This document shows, in pieces, positions 1 to 10,654 of a DNA stretch of 64,000 bases. The position numbers and the translations under genes were made by a program. The notes under the pieces were generated by a model. It did not search any database. It saw only the letters and a list, made by a program, of their open reading frames with translations, and was not told where the DNA came from. The DNA is from Epiperipatus broadwayi. Its lineage: Eukaryota; Onychophora; Udeonychophora; Euonychophora; Peripatidae. Position 1 is the first letter of the stretch, and the number at the start of each line of letters is the position of its first letter. The DNA lies in the NCBI GenBank assembly GCA_028023455.1, contig JAQFVV010012446.1:4651501-4715500 (forward strand), read 5' to 3'.

Positions 1-69
1 TATATGCCTTTGAATCAAATTACAATGTAAAGTGAATAAACAAACATCTTCACACTCTCAAATTAATAA

Positions 70-170
70 GATTGGCCTATATAACTAAAGTTAGGTTCAA
101 AAGATAAGACAGTCACTTTTATCTTTTCAAGTCTCTATCTTATGCTTTGGTCTGAGAGTATTTTCTGTAC
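70..170 (-). repeat. Family E repeat fragment
   Basis: The reverse complement of this stretch aligns over about 90 bases with 30725-30815, sharing a CATAAGATAG block, GTCTTATCTTT, AACCTAACTTT and TTATATAGG in the same order with small gaps. It is therefore an old dispersed repeat. No coding capacity and no clear termini are visible here, so the class is unknown. Confidence 0.6.
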
Positions 171-1866
171 TCAACAAAACATCGATGAGCTACTATAACA
201 ACATTACAGTGGATGAATTAGGATGTAAATCCCTTCTGTTTAAATTAAATTGCCAAACAAGTAACTAACTAAATAAAAAGAAATGCACATTTTTTTTCCT
301 TAGTTTATAATATATATATATTGATAATAATAAATAAAACACATCAATGACTTTAATCTGCTAAATGTAACATGTTTTAAGTTCTAGTTTGAAATTCAAA
401 GTATATTGCTTTTCCTAGTTATATATAAATTTATTAGTAAAACTCGTTTTTGAAATATATAAATATGTTCGTTCATCTTACATAATAATGACATAATCGT
501 CTATAGACCTTGGCTATAGTGGAGAATTTTAATTCTTTGAACATAGTATTTCATTACCAGACAGTACCGTAATGGTAGCTCCAATAATATATCAAAACTT
601 TCCAGTGCTTTGAAATCATGTATACACAGAGAATCTTAATTTCATATAATTCAATGTATTTTCTGTTAACAAGAATCGTGTGCCAAGAGAACAAGAACTT
701 CACAGTTTTCACATCTAAGTCTTCCACAAGAACTTAATTTTGAAGATTTTTCAATGACTCATTAAATAAGAGTAATATCCTGTTTGAGATATAATACTAA
801 TAACTTACAATCCTTCATTAAAGCTTTCATAATAAGACAAATTTTAACCATTAGAAATCCTGTAACATTCAGTAATTCAAGTGGCAGACTAATTAAAACA
901 GAATCATTCAATCAAGTAAAGTGATTTTTTTTTTTTTTTTTTTTTTAAGGTGAGAATTGATTAAGGAACATTTTGTTCTTGAATTCACATAACTCTTAAA
1001 CTACACAGGAAGTCATTAGAACATTGTCTATTATCTGCAAACAGTTTTCTCTGTAGTAAAACAAATTCTTCTAAAACAAGTCAATCAAAATTATTATCAA
1101 TAAAGCTAAGCTTTCTAATATCTTTTAACTAAAAATAGAAATAGAATACAGATAATAAATATATGCAAAGATTGATTTTAACATTAATTTAAAACCAAGA
1201 TGGCCACCTACTATGAGCATCATAAAAATAAAAATAAAATGATAAAAAAAATATATGCAGACATACTTCTTGTCAAAATATTCATATATAAAACTAAATA
1301 CAAAAAAAAAGGTGATAATACATAACAAAAAACTTACTAATGAAATTTATTAAATGATAAGCATATAAATAACATACCTGTTTATACTGGTGAATCATTA
1401 TTATTCATAATTCAACATAAAGCGTATAAATATTCAACACATTCTTAATGTGTGATATAAAGGCTTACATGATTTTATTTCTCTAATTCTAACCAATCGG
1501 ATTAATTTCTTCAAAAATCTCTACTTTTAAATGATGTCTCCCAGAAAAGCAAATCAAGAAAAAAATAATATTAAGACCCTTTGTTCTCTTCAGATAAAAT
1601 AAAGCTTAGAATTGCTCTCTAACAAAAATCTTAATTCATTTTTTAACCTAAACAGTAGCCAATTGATTTTGACTATAAAAATATTTTCAATAAGTACTTC
1701 TATACAGTAAAATACACAAATCATAAATCTTCCTGCAAATTATTTATTTACTAAACCTTGTTTAGATATAGAATTGTCTAACAATTTCTCGGCTATATAC
1801 TCTCTACAACACTTTATTGTTACAACAAAAACCTTTTAGCAATGCTGGTAGTCTTTACTAATCATT
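171..1866. other. AT-rich DNA, no gene seen
   Basis: Only short reading frames of low-complexity composition occur. A T-run lies at 925-946. I see no exon, RNA gene or repeat family from elsewhere in the window. Confidence 0.6.
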
Positions 1867-2088
1867 GAAAATCACAATTTGATGAACATTCAAATCTTTT
1901 GGCAGTGGCACTTGCGACAGATAGTTCTCCATTTATCATAGAAAATCAAAATTTGATGAACATTCAAATCTTTTGGCAGTGGCATTTGCGACAGATAGTT
2001 CTCCATTTATCATAGAAAATCAAAATTTGATGAACATTCAAATCTTTTGGCAATGGCACTTGTGACAGATAGTTCTCCATTTATCGAG
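1867..2088. repeat. 74-bp tandem repeat, three units
   Basis: Three direct units start at 1867, 1941 and 2015, an exact 74-base period. Each contains TTTGATGAACATTCAAATC and ends near GATAGTTCTCCATTTATC. Units differ by only a few substitutions (for example CACTTGCGAC, CATTTGCGAC, CACTTGTGAC), so the duplication is fairly recent. No reading frame runs through it. Confidence 0.95.
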
Positions 2089-2979
2089 TTAGAAAAATGT
2101 ATAAAACCTTGGGAGTTCAGACTTTTTCCATAACAAACTGATATTTCTTGAATGCATTCCTAATGAGAAATAACTTGATTAGATTTTTATATTCCAATTA
2201 ATTTCTATTGGGTAGTATTATACTTTGCAATATATAATCTTTAACATATGGATTGTTTTATCATGTATAATTGAAATATTTGATAAATATAAATTAATCT
2301 TTTTTCCAAAATGCAGCGTAGATGTTCAATATTTCCTTACAAGTTTTTATTATAAAAAGTTTGTGTATTACATGTAGTCAGTGTGATAAAAATCTAAAAA
2401 ATATACAACAACAAAAAAAGGCTACATTAAAAAATAAAATCTACATTTAAATTTCACTAAAAGTGAAATGGTGGACGGAAAAATGAATGGGTAACAAAGC
2501 ACAAACATTAAAGACTGAGATTATATAATATTAAATATCAAAGTCAATTTTTTATTCAAGAAAAAAAAAATATTATTAATCAAAATCTATAGATGCAGTA
2601 TATGTTATCAATATATCAACAGCAATGTAGAATAATACAAATTTGAGATATTAGGGGCTGCATTTCACAAAAAGCTTATAAACAAAAAACTCTATATCGA
2701 TCTTGAAAATGCTGAAAAATATCTGTAAAGCTAACTATGTAAATCCTGTAAGAGACTGTTTATTGCATTATATCTTTCAAATATTTGTAACTAATTTCAA
2801 AATAATTGTGACTACCCCCATTGCATTTGATTTATTAATGATACTGGGATTACTTATTTGATAAATATAAAAATAAACTACACTAGTTCAAATATATGTT
2901 TGAAAGCATATATTTTAAGCAAATTGATTCATTTCTTATGGATATAGCAGGAAATGATAATGAAACAAAGGGATAGATA
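2089..2979. other. AT-rich DNA, no gene seen
   Basis: Nothing recognisable: no conserved reading frame, no clear repeat from other parts of the window. Confidence 0.55.
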
Positions 2980-2997
2980 ACTAGTAATTTAAATGTT
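2980..2997. repeat. Target site duplication, left copy
   Basis: An 18-base direct repeat identical to 3110-3127, flanking the tRNA-derived insertion. Confidence 0.9.
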
Positions 2998-3109
2998 TTT
3001 TTTTTGTGTCATATGTCATAGCATCGGCCGGGACGCAAACCCACAACTGTCTGCAACCAACTACTTGCTTGCAAAACAGGTGTGATGACCTCTCGGCTAA
3101 CAACGCTTG
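2998..3109 (-). mobile_element. tRNA-derived SINE or retro-tRNA with 18-bp target duplication
   Basis: Read on the minus strand, this 112-base insertion begins with a tRNA-like body (about 3106 down to 3018). The seven-base acceptor strand AGCGTTG pairs with a 3' strand near CGATGCT. An A-box-like TAGCCGAGAGG and a B-box-like GGTTTGCGTCC follow, separated by the long spacing expected of a Ser/Leu-type tRNA with a large variable arm. The body is followed by a short unique tail and a run of A (T on the plus strand at 2996-3005). The insertion is bounded by identical 18-base copies, ACTAGTAATTTAAATGTT, at 2980-2997 and 3110-3127. Tail plus long target duplication indicates target-primed reverse transcription by a LINE. 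Whether it is a SINE family or a single retroposed tRNA cannot be decided from one copy. Confidence 0.85.
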
Positions 3110-3127
3110 ACTAGTAATTTAAATGTT
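3110..3127. repeat. Target site duplication, right copy
   Basis: An 18-base direct repeat identical to 2980-2997. Confidence 0.9.
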
Positions 3128-3354
3128 ACAAGCTAAAGAAAACAAAAATTTAAAAAAAAATTGCTAGTGCATTTAGTAAGCTTGATATCATATTTACAAA
3201 ATTAAACTTTTATGTTTCAAAAAAAAAAAAAATTTTTTTTAATGGATCCTAACTGTTGTAAAATATGAAGTTTGGTACAAGAAATGAAGCAAAGTTTATA
3301 GAATAAAAAAAATTCATTCAGAATAAAAAAAGGACTTAAAATAATATATTCAAT

Positions 3355-3720
3355 TACTCATCATCATCATCAACTATTATCAATCCACTGCAGGATGAAG
3401 TTCTCTCCAAGTTCAATCCATCTTCTCCGATCTTTAGCTTCTCTTCTCCACATCACCCCTGCACACTTTCTTATTTCATCCATCCATCTTACATGTGATC
3501 TCTTTCTGCGTCTTTTATAATCTCTTGGAATCCAGTTTAAGATTTCAATTGTCCATCTATTATCATCTTTTCTAGCAATATGTCCAGCCCAACTCCACTT
3601 CAGTCTTTTAATTTTTTCAATGAGGTCAGTAACATCTGTTTGTTCTCTTACCCATATAGTGCTTTCAATCTCTTTTTGTTACTCCCAACATGCATCTCTC
3701 CATACTTCTTTGAGTGGTGA
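3355..3720 (-). pseudogene. RTE-type LINE, C-terminal fragment of the endonuclease-RT polyprotein
   Basis: Reading the minus strand downward to a stop at 3372-3370 gives the familiar C-terminus of RTE-type non-LTR retrotransposons: WAGHIARKDDNRWT, then ILNWIPRD, a basic KRRRKRS stretch, VRWMDEIRK, DRRRWIELGE and a final QWID. The frame is open to about 3690, where an in-frame TAA interrupts the upstream W-E-x-Q-K-E context, so this is a decayed copy. Everything upstream (endonuclease, RT core) is missing, which is the usual 5' truncation. Just past the stop, the coding strand carries a TGATGATGATGATGA run (plus-strand TCATCATCATCA at 3357-3370), which fits the trinucleotide tail typical of RTE elements. 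The family call rests on the conserved W-A-G-H-x-A-R and P-R-D motifs, which I am confident about. Confidence 0.85.
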
Positions 3721-4078
3721 TTTTAATATGTATTAAAAAAAAAATCTAATAAAAATTGACTGGATGAGTATTATTAATCTTTTTTATTCCATGAACCCCT
3801 TTGTCAGTCTGGTAAAAATCAGACCCCTTCATGTAGAAAATGATATATAGTTTTAGTTTTATGATATTCAATATCAACATGTCTTTAAATTAAATTTTAG
3901 GATTACATTTTACAACTTTTTCACAAAAACAGTAATTTCGATGTATGAATGAATGAGCAATGATTTTTCAAGATATGCAATAGCTGTAATGCAATGTAAA
4001 AACTACTATAATTTATTGTGTATATTCATAAATAAAAAAATGCTAGATTTAGGTTAGAAGAAAAAAAATAAAGTATAA
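3721..4078. other. AT-rich DNA, no gene seen
   Basis: No reading frame or repeat recognised between the RTE fragment and the fold-back element. Confidence 0.5.
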
Positions 4079-4444
4079 TAACTACTCTTTCATACTGCAT
4101 TACCAAATGTATACCATATAATACTAAATTGTCTATTCACTTTATTACTGTTACACAATGTTTTATTTACCACCCTTTTTTACAGAACTTTATATCTCCT
4201 AGCCTCAACTTTAAATTCAAATTTTAAAAATTTTACCGTTATATTTTTAGTATCCACTCTAAATTCAAATTTTAAAAATTTTCCAGTTATACTTTTACAA
4301 TAAAATTTTTAAAATTTGAATTTAGAGTTGAGGCTAGGAGATATGAAGTTCTGAAGAAGATTGTTGGGGCAATCAAAACTGTAAACTGTAAAAAAGGATG
4401 GTAAATAAATAGTAAAGTGAATGGACAATTTAGTATTATATGGT
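4079..4444 (+). mobile_element. Family D fold-back element with hammerhead-like core
   Basis: Long inverted arms begin at ACCATATAATACT (4113) and end at AGTATTATATGGT (about 4444). They also pair through the CCTAGCCTCAAC / GTTGAGGCTAGG segment. The same element, including about 35 bases of outer sequence (AACTACTCTTTC and CCAAATGTAT), recurs at 59396-59615. The right arm holds a decayed hammerhead core (4351-4379). No protein is encoded. I read it as a non-autonomous element related to Penelope-type terminal repeats, since the Penelope-like copy here has a similar core in a similar hairpin. Confidence 0.7.
4351..4379 (+). ncRNA. Decayed hammerhead ribozyme core
   Basis: CTGAAGA (4351-4357) is followed by a helix II in which GATTG pairs with CAATC around a short G-rich loop, then AAAAC where an active hammerhead needs GAAAC. 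The required G is lost, so self-cleavage is unlikely. The layout matches the better core at 17428-17455. Confidence 0.6.
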
Positions 4445-6493
4445 TAAAAAAATAAAGATAGTAAATAATTTTTTCCCCAAATTCATGAACCCTTAATTAA
4501 GAATCTCTGGACTGTATATATAGTAAAATGAAAGATTGGACACAAGATAAATAGTATCCTGGGGGTAAAAAATCTAATATAAGATGGAATGAAATTAAAA
4601 TATTTGCTAGATTATTATGAAAAAGCAAAAATTGAAAGAGACATTTGTAGGAAAATAGTAAAGGTCTCTCTACTTCAGTTTATAAATGGAATACAGTGTT
4701 AATAATATATAAAGAAACTACAATAAAATTTATTTATAATAACTAAATTGGAATTAAAATAAATGGAAAATTATTCATTAAGATAAAATTTTCTAAAGAT
4801 ATCAATGTAGAAAATAATAATGAATTACGAATGCCATCTGAAATATTTAATCGTTAAGAAAAAGTCATACAAAGGTTATATTAAGTAATTAGATAGTTTA
4901 ATTTTGATGGGAAATGAAGCAGACATTAAATTAGATAGATATGCATTAGAAATATTTATTTATTTTTAAAAAAAAAAAACAATCTTCAAAAATATAAATA
5001 TTATACATGAACAAAAAAAATTAATATTGATTTAATCTACATATAAATCAGAAAAATTAGATTAATATAAATTCCTTTTTCTAAAATGATTTGTATCACT
5101 AGATAAATTCCTAAGCTAATGAGATTAGTCAGTATCAAAACACTAAACTGTACCAATTCAATTTCGCTTGAAAAGGCTATAAAATTATCTAGAACTTGAT
5201 GATATAAGATTAATCAACTATATATTAAAGTAAAATTATATTTAAAGTTCATGACACACATGCGAACACATAATCGAAACTATTTTATTTTGGTCATCAA
5301 TAGGCATATAGCTAGTCCGGATATGCTAGTCATTTATCATAATATGAGTAAATTGTATTATATTGTGTAAAAATAATATACAATAATTTCTCTAAATATC
5401 TATACATACTATATAAATAAGCGTACTATATGCGCATCAGATATTTCACTTTTTTTTTTTTTTTCAGGCATAAAATAATAAGACTTCTTTGATTATCTTT
5501 TGCATTAAATTATTAGTTTTTATATCCTATAAAAATAGTAATAGAAACAATAATAAGCATCTTATAATATTATCAATATGGAGAGCTTTAAAGATATTAA
5601 ATAACGTAAAAAAAAAAAAAAAAAATGTATTTCCGTGATTAACCAAAACATTTATGTTTGTGAAATTGATAGATAAAGATAATATATAATTTTTGTATGA
5701 AACTTTTTTTTTGAAAAAGCATCATCAAAACAAAACTTTCCAAATACTCTAATACATAGAAAATAAAAAATAATATAATTTATATATTAAACAAGTATTT
5801 TTCTAAGTCAGCACCATCCTTTCAATAGAGAGCCGAATCAATCAATTTTACGTTAGCAAAAAAATCTAATTTACAATAATAATAAATGAATAAACTGATG
5901 CATTTCATTGTTTTTACAATAATAAATACTCACCTATTAAAATATCCTAGCAAATACATGATTTAAGGCTATAGTAATATGTACATTTTATCCATGATTA
6001 AATATTTTCCTCCAAAAATCCGCCATGTTTGATAAATTTTTAAATGAAATTCTCGTTCATTTCTCATCTTTCGCATCACGAGAATTCTTTTCATATGAGA
6101 ATGTAAATAACTTGCAGTATATGATTTTTTTATTATTGTTATTCAACATCCCGAACTATAAAAATTTTAAAATTTAAATGATATAAAGAAAAATTATTAC
6201 TATATTTAATTTTATCATATAAATGACTTTTTTTCAGAAAACGCATGCCAGATGTCGCACATTTAAAAGAACAAAGTATTGTATCAGAGAACATTAGTCA
6301 TTCATTACTGGAGGGTAGATTCTTCCAATTGGAAATGACGGAAATAATAAATTTATAGAAGAATAATCATAAATAAAGTGATTTTTTTTTTCTGTATTTA
6401 ATAATAACTTAAAAACAAATATAATGCAGATACAAGAATATAGAAAATAAAATAGATTTGAAATATTAGAGACTGTATCTGAGTAAAGATATG
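4445..6493. other. AT-rich DNA, no gene seen
   Basis: Homopolymer runs only, for example A-run 5610-5625 and T-run 5451-5464. The 82-codon frame at 6294-6542 has no recognisable family and overlaps a LINE remnant, so I do not call it. Confidence 0.5.
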
Positions 6494-6590
6494 ATATGGC
6501 CAACAGGTTTTGAGAGTTTATCAGCTTGAAGGTTTTTGACATCTATAAAGGAGAAGTCAATGTTTCATCGTATCGTATCTAATAAACGTG
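6494..6590 (+). mobile_element. LINE F 3' UTR remnant
   Basis: This stretch resembles the 3' end of the LINE F copies (compare 10225-10320). It keeps GGCCAACAGGTTT, then GGAGAAGTCA followed by a degenerate CATCGTATCGTATC version of the CATCA-type repeat. Coding sequence is no longer recognisable. It is an old, heavily truncated copy in the plus orientation. Confidence 0.6.
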
Positions 6591-6671
6591 TGCTTATTAT
6601 TTTAATGAATAGGATTTTTTTTTTAAATATAATTTTGTCTTAAAAGGCCACATGCAATGAAAAACTAACAC

Positions 6672-6823
6672 TGCTAATTGTATTTATATATTAGACTATT
6701 TATATCATCTAATATAAGTATTGAATGTACTGTATTTAGAAAAATTTAATTTTACTTAAATATTCCAAAGACATTCAATACTTATATTAGGTGGTGGAAG
6801 TAGTCCAATATATAAATACAACT
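6672..6823. repeat. Fold-back repeat (MITE-like)
   Basis: Arms of roughly 50 bases, TTGTATTTATATATTAGACT onward at left and the reverse complement ending in TATATAAATACAA at right, enclose a loop of about 40 bases. Both arms contain CTAATATAAGTATTGAATGT or its complement. No protein is encoded and no target duplication is clear. Confidence 0.75.
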
Positions 6824-6994
6824 GAGGTACCATCATCACAAACTTTCAGGAAAACACTAACACAACTAATGATTAAATGTTATATGCTCAATATTCTATC
6901 GCCTAGTTATATTCATCTGTCCTTGGTTAGGAACATACATACAATTTATATTTTTTGTGGAAAGTGAAATATTATGTAGATGGTATTAAAAAAA

Positions 6995-7612
6995 TTACAA
7001 ATAGAGCCTATCCACCACCCTCCACACTATCTCATAACACTGATATCCTTGAACACATATATGTTGAAAAGATAAATAATCACCAATATACGTATTGCAT
7101 AGCTAAACCAGCAATCATCAGTTGGTCCAGATTACCATCTCTACACATACTTGCTACAAGTGCTTAGATATATATTAAGATAGCCAATCCTCACACTTTA
7201 ATGGACAGGCTTCAATCCACTCTACACTCCAACTCTTCAACCGTCCATCCAATTGAAAATCTGATGATGGAATGCTCAAAGGCCACCCTGAGGCCGAGAT
7301 TCTTGTCACACCCATGTTGACCTAAGGTCAACTGACCCCTCATGTACAAGACATAATCCATTTAATGCATATACAAGGGATGGGCAGACATCTCTACTAT
7401 GTAATAACTGAAACACACAGGCTTATTATATACCTGTGTCTATATATGTAATGATTATTTATCTTTTCAACATATATGTGTTCAAGTGTGTCAGTGTTAT
7501 GAGATAGTGTGGAGAGTGGTGGGTCGTGTGAAAGTCTGTGCTTATATACCCTATATATTACATATATAGACACAGGTATATAATAAACCTGTGTGTTTCA
7601 GTTATAGAGCCT
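6995..7612. repeat. Family A composite inverted repeat
   Basis: Left arm 6999-7085 and right arm 7449-7535 are inverted copies containing ATATGTTGAAAAGATAAATA or its complement. A second, nested pair (7405-7450 and 7545-7605) flanks the right arm. The interior carries the family A landmarks AAAATCTGATGATGGAATG, GACCCCTCATGTA and AATGGACAGGCTTCAA. Related copies lie at 11035-11460, 15775-16187, 28200-28620 and 59975-60582. Copy to copy similarity is moderate, so the family is old. It has no coding capacity. The inverted arms resemble SINE-like heads placed tail to tail rather than a classic DNA-transposon terminal repeat. Confidence 0.7.
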
Positions 7613-7659
7613 ATGTAAATATATTAATTTATTAAGCGCAAGCAGATGATATAATAATA

Positions 7660-7888
7660 ATGTGAAAGGCTGAAACCTTTGACAAATGCACCTTAAAGTT
7701 CAAAATGCTTGAGTCTGGCTTATTTATATATAAATTTAAGTAGAGAAGAAGGCGGGTTCCATCTTTTTGTCATAAAATCTCTGCCTTGTGTTTTGAATTG
7801 AGAGTTTCTTGTGCGGTCATTATTACTATCTGATTTGTGTCATTTAAGCATTTTTAAGGCGCATTTGTCAAAGGTTTCAGCCTTTCAC
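7660..7888. repeat. Fold-back repeat with 37-base arms
   Basis: Left arm 7660-7698 (GTGAAAGGCTGAAACCTTTG and on) is the reverse complement of 7852-7888 with one or two changes. The intervening 150 bases are not palindromic. The arm resembles the start of the family E copies at 30650 and 30965 (GGCTATAACCTGTATCAAATG), so it may be a relative of that family. Confidence 0.8.
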
Positions 7889-8222
7889 CTTATTGAAAGA
7901 GAGCCTATAAAAAATTGATTATAAAAAACTAAGAACAACAATAATAGAAAATTTACTCGTAAAAAAAAATCGGTAATCTAATATACGTTTATCTAAATAA
8001 AAAAAGAATAAGATTAATTTTAAAATAAAATAAAAAATGATATGTCTGCAATATACTGAAAGATAATACTATAGTCGAAAATAATGGAAATATAAATACA
8101 GGAGCAGATTTTTTTACAAAAGAATAAATTAATAGATAAAGAAGAGAAAGAACAATTTCAGAGGAGTTAGTACAATACAAAAAGTAAAAAATGTTTAAAT
8201 AAAATTACATATAATATTATTT
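7889..8222. other. AT-rich DNA, no gene seen
   Basis: Low-complexity AT sequence between two repeats; the short reading frame here has no recognisable content. Confidence 0.5.
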
Positions 8223-8468
8223 AACAGAGGCAAAACTCTCCATACAGTAGTGCCACCCACTGCAAACAAGTGTAATCAATGAATGCAAGAAGCTTTGTAT
8301 ATAAAATCACTATCTAGTATCTACTCATCCAATATCCTACAGATTATTTTCTAGTGTATAGCTTTTATCAGTGGCGAATTTTGGATCAGAGAGCACTGCA
8401 CCTAGATCTTAAGATCTAATGCAAGTCTCCAGCAGCCACCTTTTACTTATTTAGTTAACTAAAAAGCT

Positions 8469-8620
8469 TCACATGATCACCATTTCTAATGCTAGCACAT
8501 CTGTTATTAACAAAGGCAAAACTATCCATACGGTAGTTGGCACTGGGCGGCACTACTGTATGGAGAGCTTTGCCTTTGTTAATAACAGATGTGCTAGCAT
8601 TAGAAATGGTGATCATGTGA
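8469..8620. repeat. Near-perfect 76-bp-arm hairpin
   Basis: The sequence from TCACATGATCACC to GGTGATCATGTGA is almost fully self-complementary, centred near 8544. It contains the TGTTATTAACAAAGGCAAAAC segment and its complement. It is the junction of two inverted family-B copies. Confidence 0.95.
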
Positions 8621-8880
8621 TGCTTAGTGCTTTAACACCAAACCTGCCTAATAGAATAATGGTGGCTATGGTTGTTAAAGAGCCTAAAACACCAAAATAT
8701 ATGGGTACTGAACTGAGTTCAGACCCATATGACTATATAAGCTATTGAGCTTAGATTGAAAATATTATTGTGTTTTCAATTTTATTCTCATAGTTTTGTA
8801 GTTAAGTAGAGATAAAAGGTGGCTGCTGGAGGGTTGCATTAGATCCTAAGATCTAGGTGCAGTGCTCTCAGATCCAAAGC

Positions 8881-8922
8881 TCCTCACTGATGAAGGCCAC
8901 AAGCCAAAAACTAGTCTGGGGA
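8881..8922 (+). ncRNA. Hammerhead-like motif, one core base changed
   Basis: Stem I strand TCCTCA (8881-8886), CTGATGA (8887-8893), helix II GGC/GCC around CACAA, then AAAAC in place of GAAAC (8907-8911), TA, GTC and TGGGGA, which pairs back to TCCTCA with one G-U. The G to A change in the GAAA box should prevent cleavage. Confidence 0.7.
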
Positions 8923-9165
8923 TATTGGATGAGTAGGCACTAGATGGGGTTTTTATGCACAAGCCTTTGGCTTCCATTGATTACTCTAGTTGGCACTGGG
9001 TGGCACTACTGTATGGAGAGTTTTGCCTTTGTTAGTAACTATAAAGCTATGAGTTCAAACTGAAAACACAATAATATTTTCAATCCAAGCTCTTTCATTT
9101 GTATAGTCATATAGATCTGAATCCAGTTTGCCACCTATTTAAATAGTGATCAGGTGATGTTTAGT

Positions 9166-9478
9166 GGTTTAAAGTACTCTTTCAGAATTTGAAATGTAAA
9201 TAAAAGCTATTACAATGAATTAGAAAATATAAAAGTAGGCTAATTTTTATTTTAAAATGGACTATTATAGACAGGTAGAATAGTGAATTATACATTATGT
9301 AGAATAACAGGTTTCACGTTTTTTAAATGAAAAAAGGTAATACAGAATAAATAGAGAATACTTATGAATTAAATTAAACAAATTGGATTAGAAAAATATA
9401 TATACACTGCACCTATTTTTAAAAAAAATAAAAAAAATTAAAGAAATGCTTTTATTGCTATGAATGCAGCATTCTTAT
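9166..9478. other. AT-rich DNA, no gene seen
   Basis: Nothing recognised beyond a short motif near 9445-9475 that recurs as part of a TGCATTTATGTGAATAAA type repeat. Confidence 0.5.
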
Positions 9479-9702
9479 TTTTTCACCACAGTTACGCCAC
9501 CTGTTATAAGTTTTAGTAACCAATAGATGTCAGACGATAGTGCTTAATAAATCCTATCTAGTTTTAACCTATCCAGTTTCAAGTTTATGTCTTTCATCAG
9601 GAACACAGAAACTTGAAACAATGCACCTGGGCCATTACGATCTATTCTGGTATCTATTAGTTACTAAAGATTACAGTAGGTGGCATAGATATGGTGAAAG
9701 AA
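9479..9702. repeat. Fold-back element with hammerhead-like core in the loop
   Basis: Arms of about 55 bases (TTTCACCACAGTTACGCCACC at left, the complement ending TGGCATAGATATGGTGAAAG at right) match at roughly three quarters of positions. The loop contains, on the minus strand, CTGATGA and GAAAC separated by a short helix-forming segment (9600-9576). Confidence 0.75.
9576..9600 (-). ncRNA. Partial hammerhead core
   Basis: On the minus strand CTGATGA (9600-9594) is followed by AAG, a seven-base loop and CTT, which can form a three-pair helix II, then GAAAC (9580-9576). I find no convincing stem I or UH site downstream, so this is core-like only. Confidence 0.4.
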
Positions 9703-10104
9703 AAAGTGCACACTGTTGAAACAACAATGTGTAAGTGTCATGTGATATAGTCACATGTTAAGTAAAAAATATTTTTTTTAGCTTACATAAATAAAAGCAT
9801 GAAGCGATCATGTTCACAATTCACACTTCCGATTTTCAAATAATTACACCCATTTTCTTGTATCAATGCCAATCTATTCAAAGAGAGCACAAATCACAAA
9901 TTTATTTATATAATTTTCCAGAAATTTTAAAATTGATCATCTCATACTTTTATTAGTGAAAAACATTTATTTTCTACCTTTTAGTGCATTTATGTGAATA
10001 AATGCATTTCTTAATATGTTGTTTTTTTGCTTCTGCTTTTTAGTTTTCTATAATTCAATAAATTACATATAAAGTTTAAATATAATTTAAAATCACTAGT
10101 TGTT
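9703..10104. other. AT-rich DNA, short dispersed motif only
   Basis: Around 9978-10012 lies TTTAGTGCATTTATGTGAAT and on, a motif seen again near 15487-15535 (inverted), 27052-27090 and 30172-30205. It probably marks a further repeat family whose limits I cannot set. Confidence 0.45.
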
Positions 10105-10213
10105 TTTTATGCTGGGTTTGGGAAAAGATAAGGGGGATTTATATATAAAGGCTATAGAGTTGACAAAGATTATGTTGTGGAAATGGGATGGAGCAGAATA
10201 TGGGGAAATTTAG
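10105..10213 (+). pseudogene. LINE F, last 36 codons of the RT polyprotein
   Basis: This frame reads F-M-L-G-L-G-K-D-K-G-D-L and on to ELTKIMLWKWDGAEYGEI, then TAG at 10211-10213. It is nearly identical to the C-terminus of the LINE F copies at 13281-13390 and 29040-29150. The copy is 5' truncated at about 10105, so only the terminal segment beyond the zinc knuckle remains. Its own 3' UTR follows directly. Lack of internal stops in this short piece suggests a younger insertion than the 62.4 kb copy. Confidence 0.85.
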
Positions 10214-10400
10214 ATTGGGGAATGGAAGATAAAGTGGCTAACAGGTTTCTCTGGGCATAGTTGCTGAGAGATTCCTGACTCTGTTTAAGGAGAAGTCACA
10301 GTGCATCACATCACATCCTATATAAAATGAAAATTTTAATTTTTTTTCTTATTCCCCCAGCCCTTTTTGCTAAAATTGTTGCAAACTTGAAAAAAATATA
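10214..10400 (+). mobile_element. LINE F 3' UTR with CATCA-type repeat
   Basis: After the stop come GGCTAACAGGTTTCTCTGGG, GGAGAAGTCACAGTG and CATCACATCACATCC. The sequence then continues through CCTTTTTGCTAAAATTGTTG, which recurs (inverted) beyond the same repeat at 12600-12650 and 28860-28910. The CATCA run is therefore internal to the UTR, not the element end. Confidence 0.75.
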
Positions 10401-10654
10401 TATGCAAAAAAATATATATGCAAAATTTTATATATTTTAAAATTGAAAGGTGGATGAATATTGAGCTACATATTTTACTGACAGAAATATTTCACAGGCA
10501 AACAAAAAGCAGTAAATTAAATGAAAGTATATTTTTAAAAAATCTATATAGATAAAATCATTGTCTAAATCAATTGGATGATTATGGCTATGTTAGATAA
10601 CAAATAAGATATGCATCAATTTAAGATTGTCAAGATCAACTATATTATAAAAAA

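Larger units (their letters stand above)
8223..9165 (+). mobile_element. Family B element, head-to-head copies with hammerhead motif
   Basis: The first part (8223-8544) reads as an inverted family-B segment and the second (8545 onward) as a forward monomer. The two meet in a near-perfect hairpin at 8469-8620. The forward part has the family landmarks in order: GATCATGTGATG, CTGCCTAATAG, CTGAACTGAGTTCAGA, GGGTTGCATTAGATCC, hammerhead region (8881-8922), GATGAGTAGGCACTAGATGG, GCACTACTGTATGGAGAG and TTTTGCCT. After about 9040 another inverted piece follows to about 9165. The family has no protein; the ORFs inside are by-products of the palindrome. Confidence 0.8.

Noticed and set aside
7265-7290. 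CTGATGA in family A as another hammerhead
   Set aside because: The box recurs in all family A copies, but the following GAAAC is replaced by TCAAAGC or TCAAAC and no stem III, UH site or stem I can be drawn.
8473-8748. 91-codon plus-strand frame
   Set aside because: It runs through the head-to-head palindrome and unit body of a family-B element; the openness is a by-product of the repeat and no homologous frame is kept in other copies.
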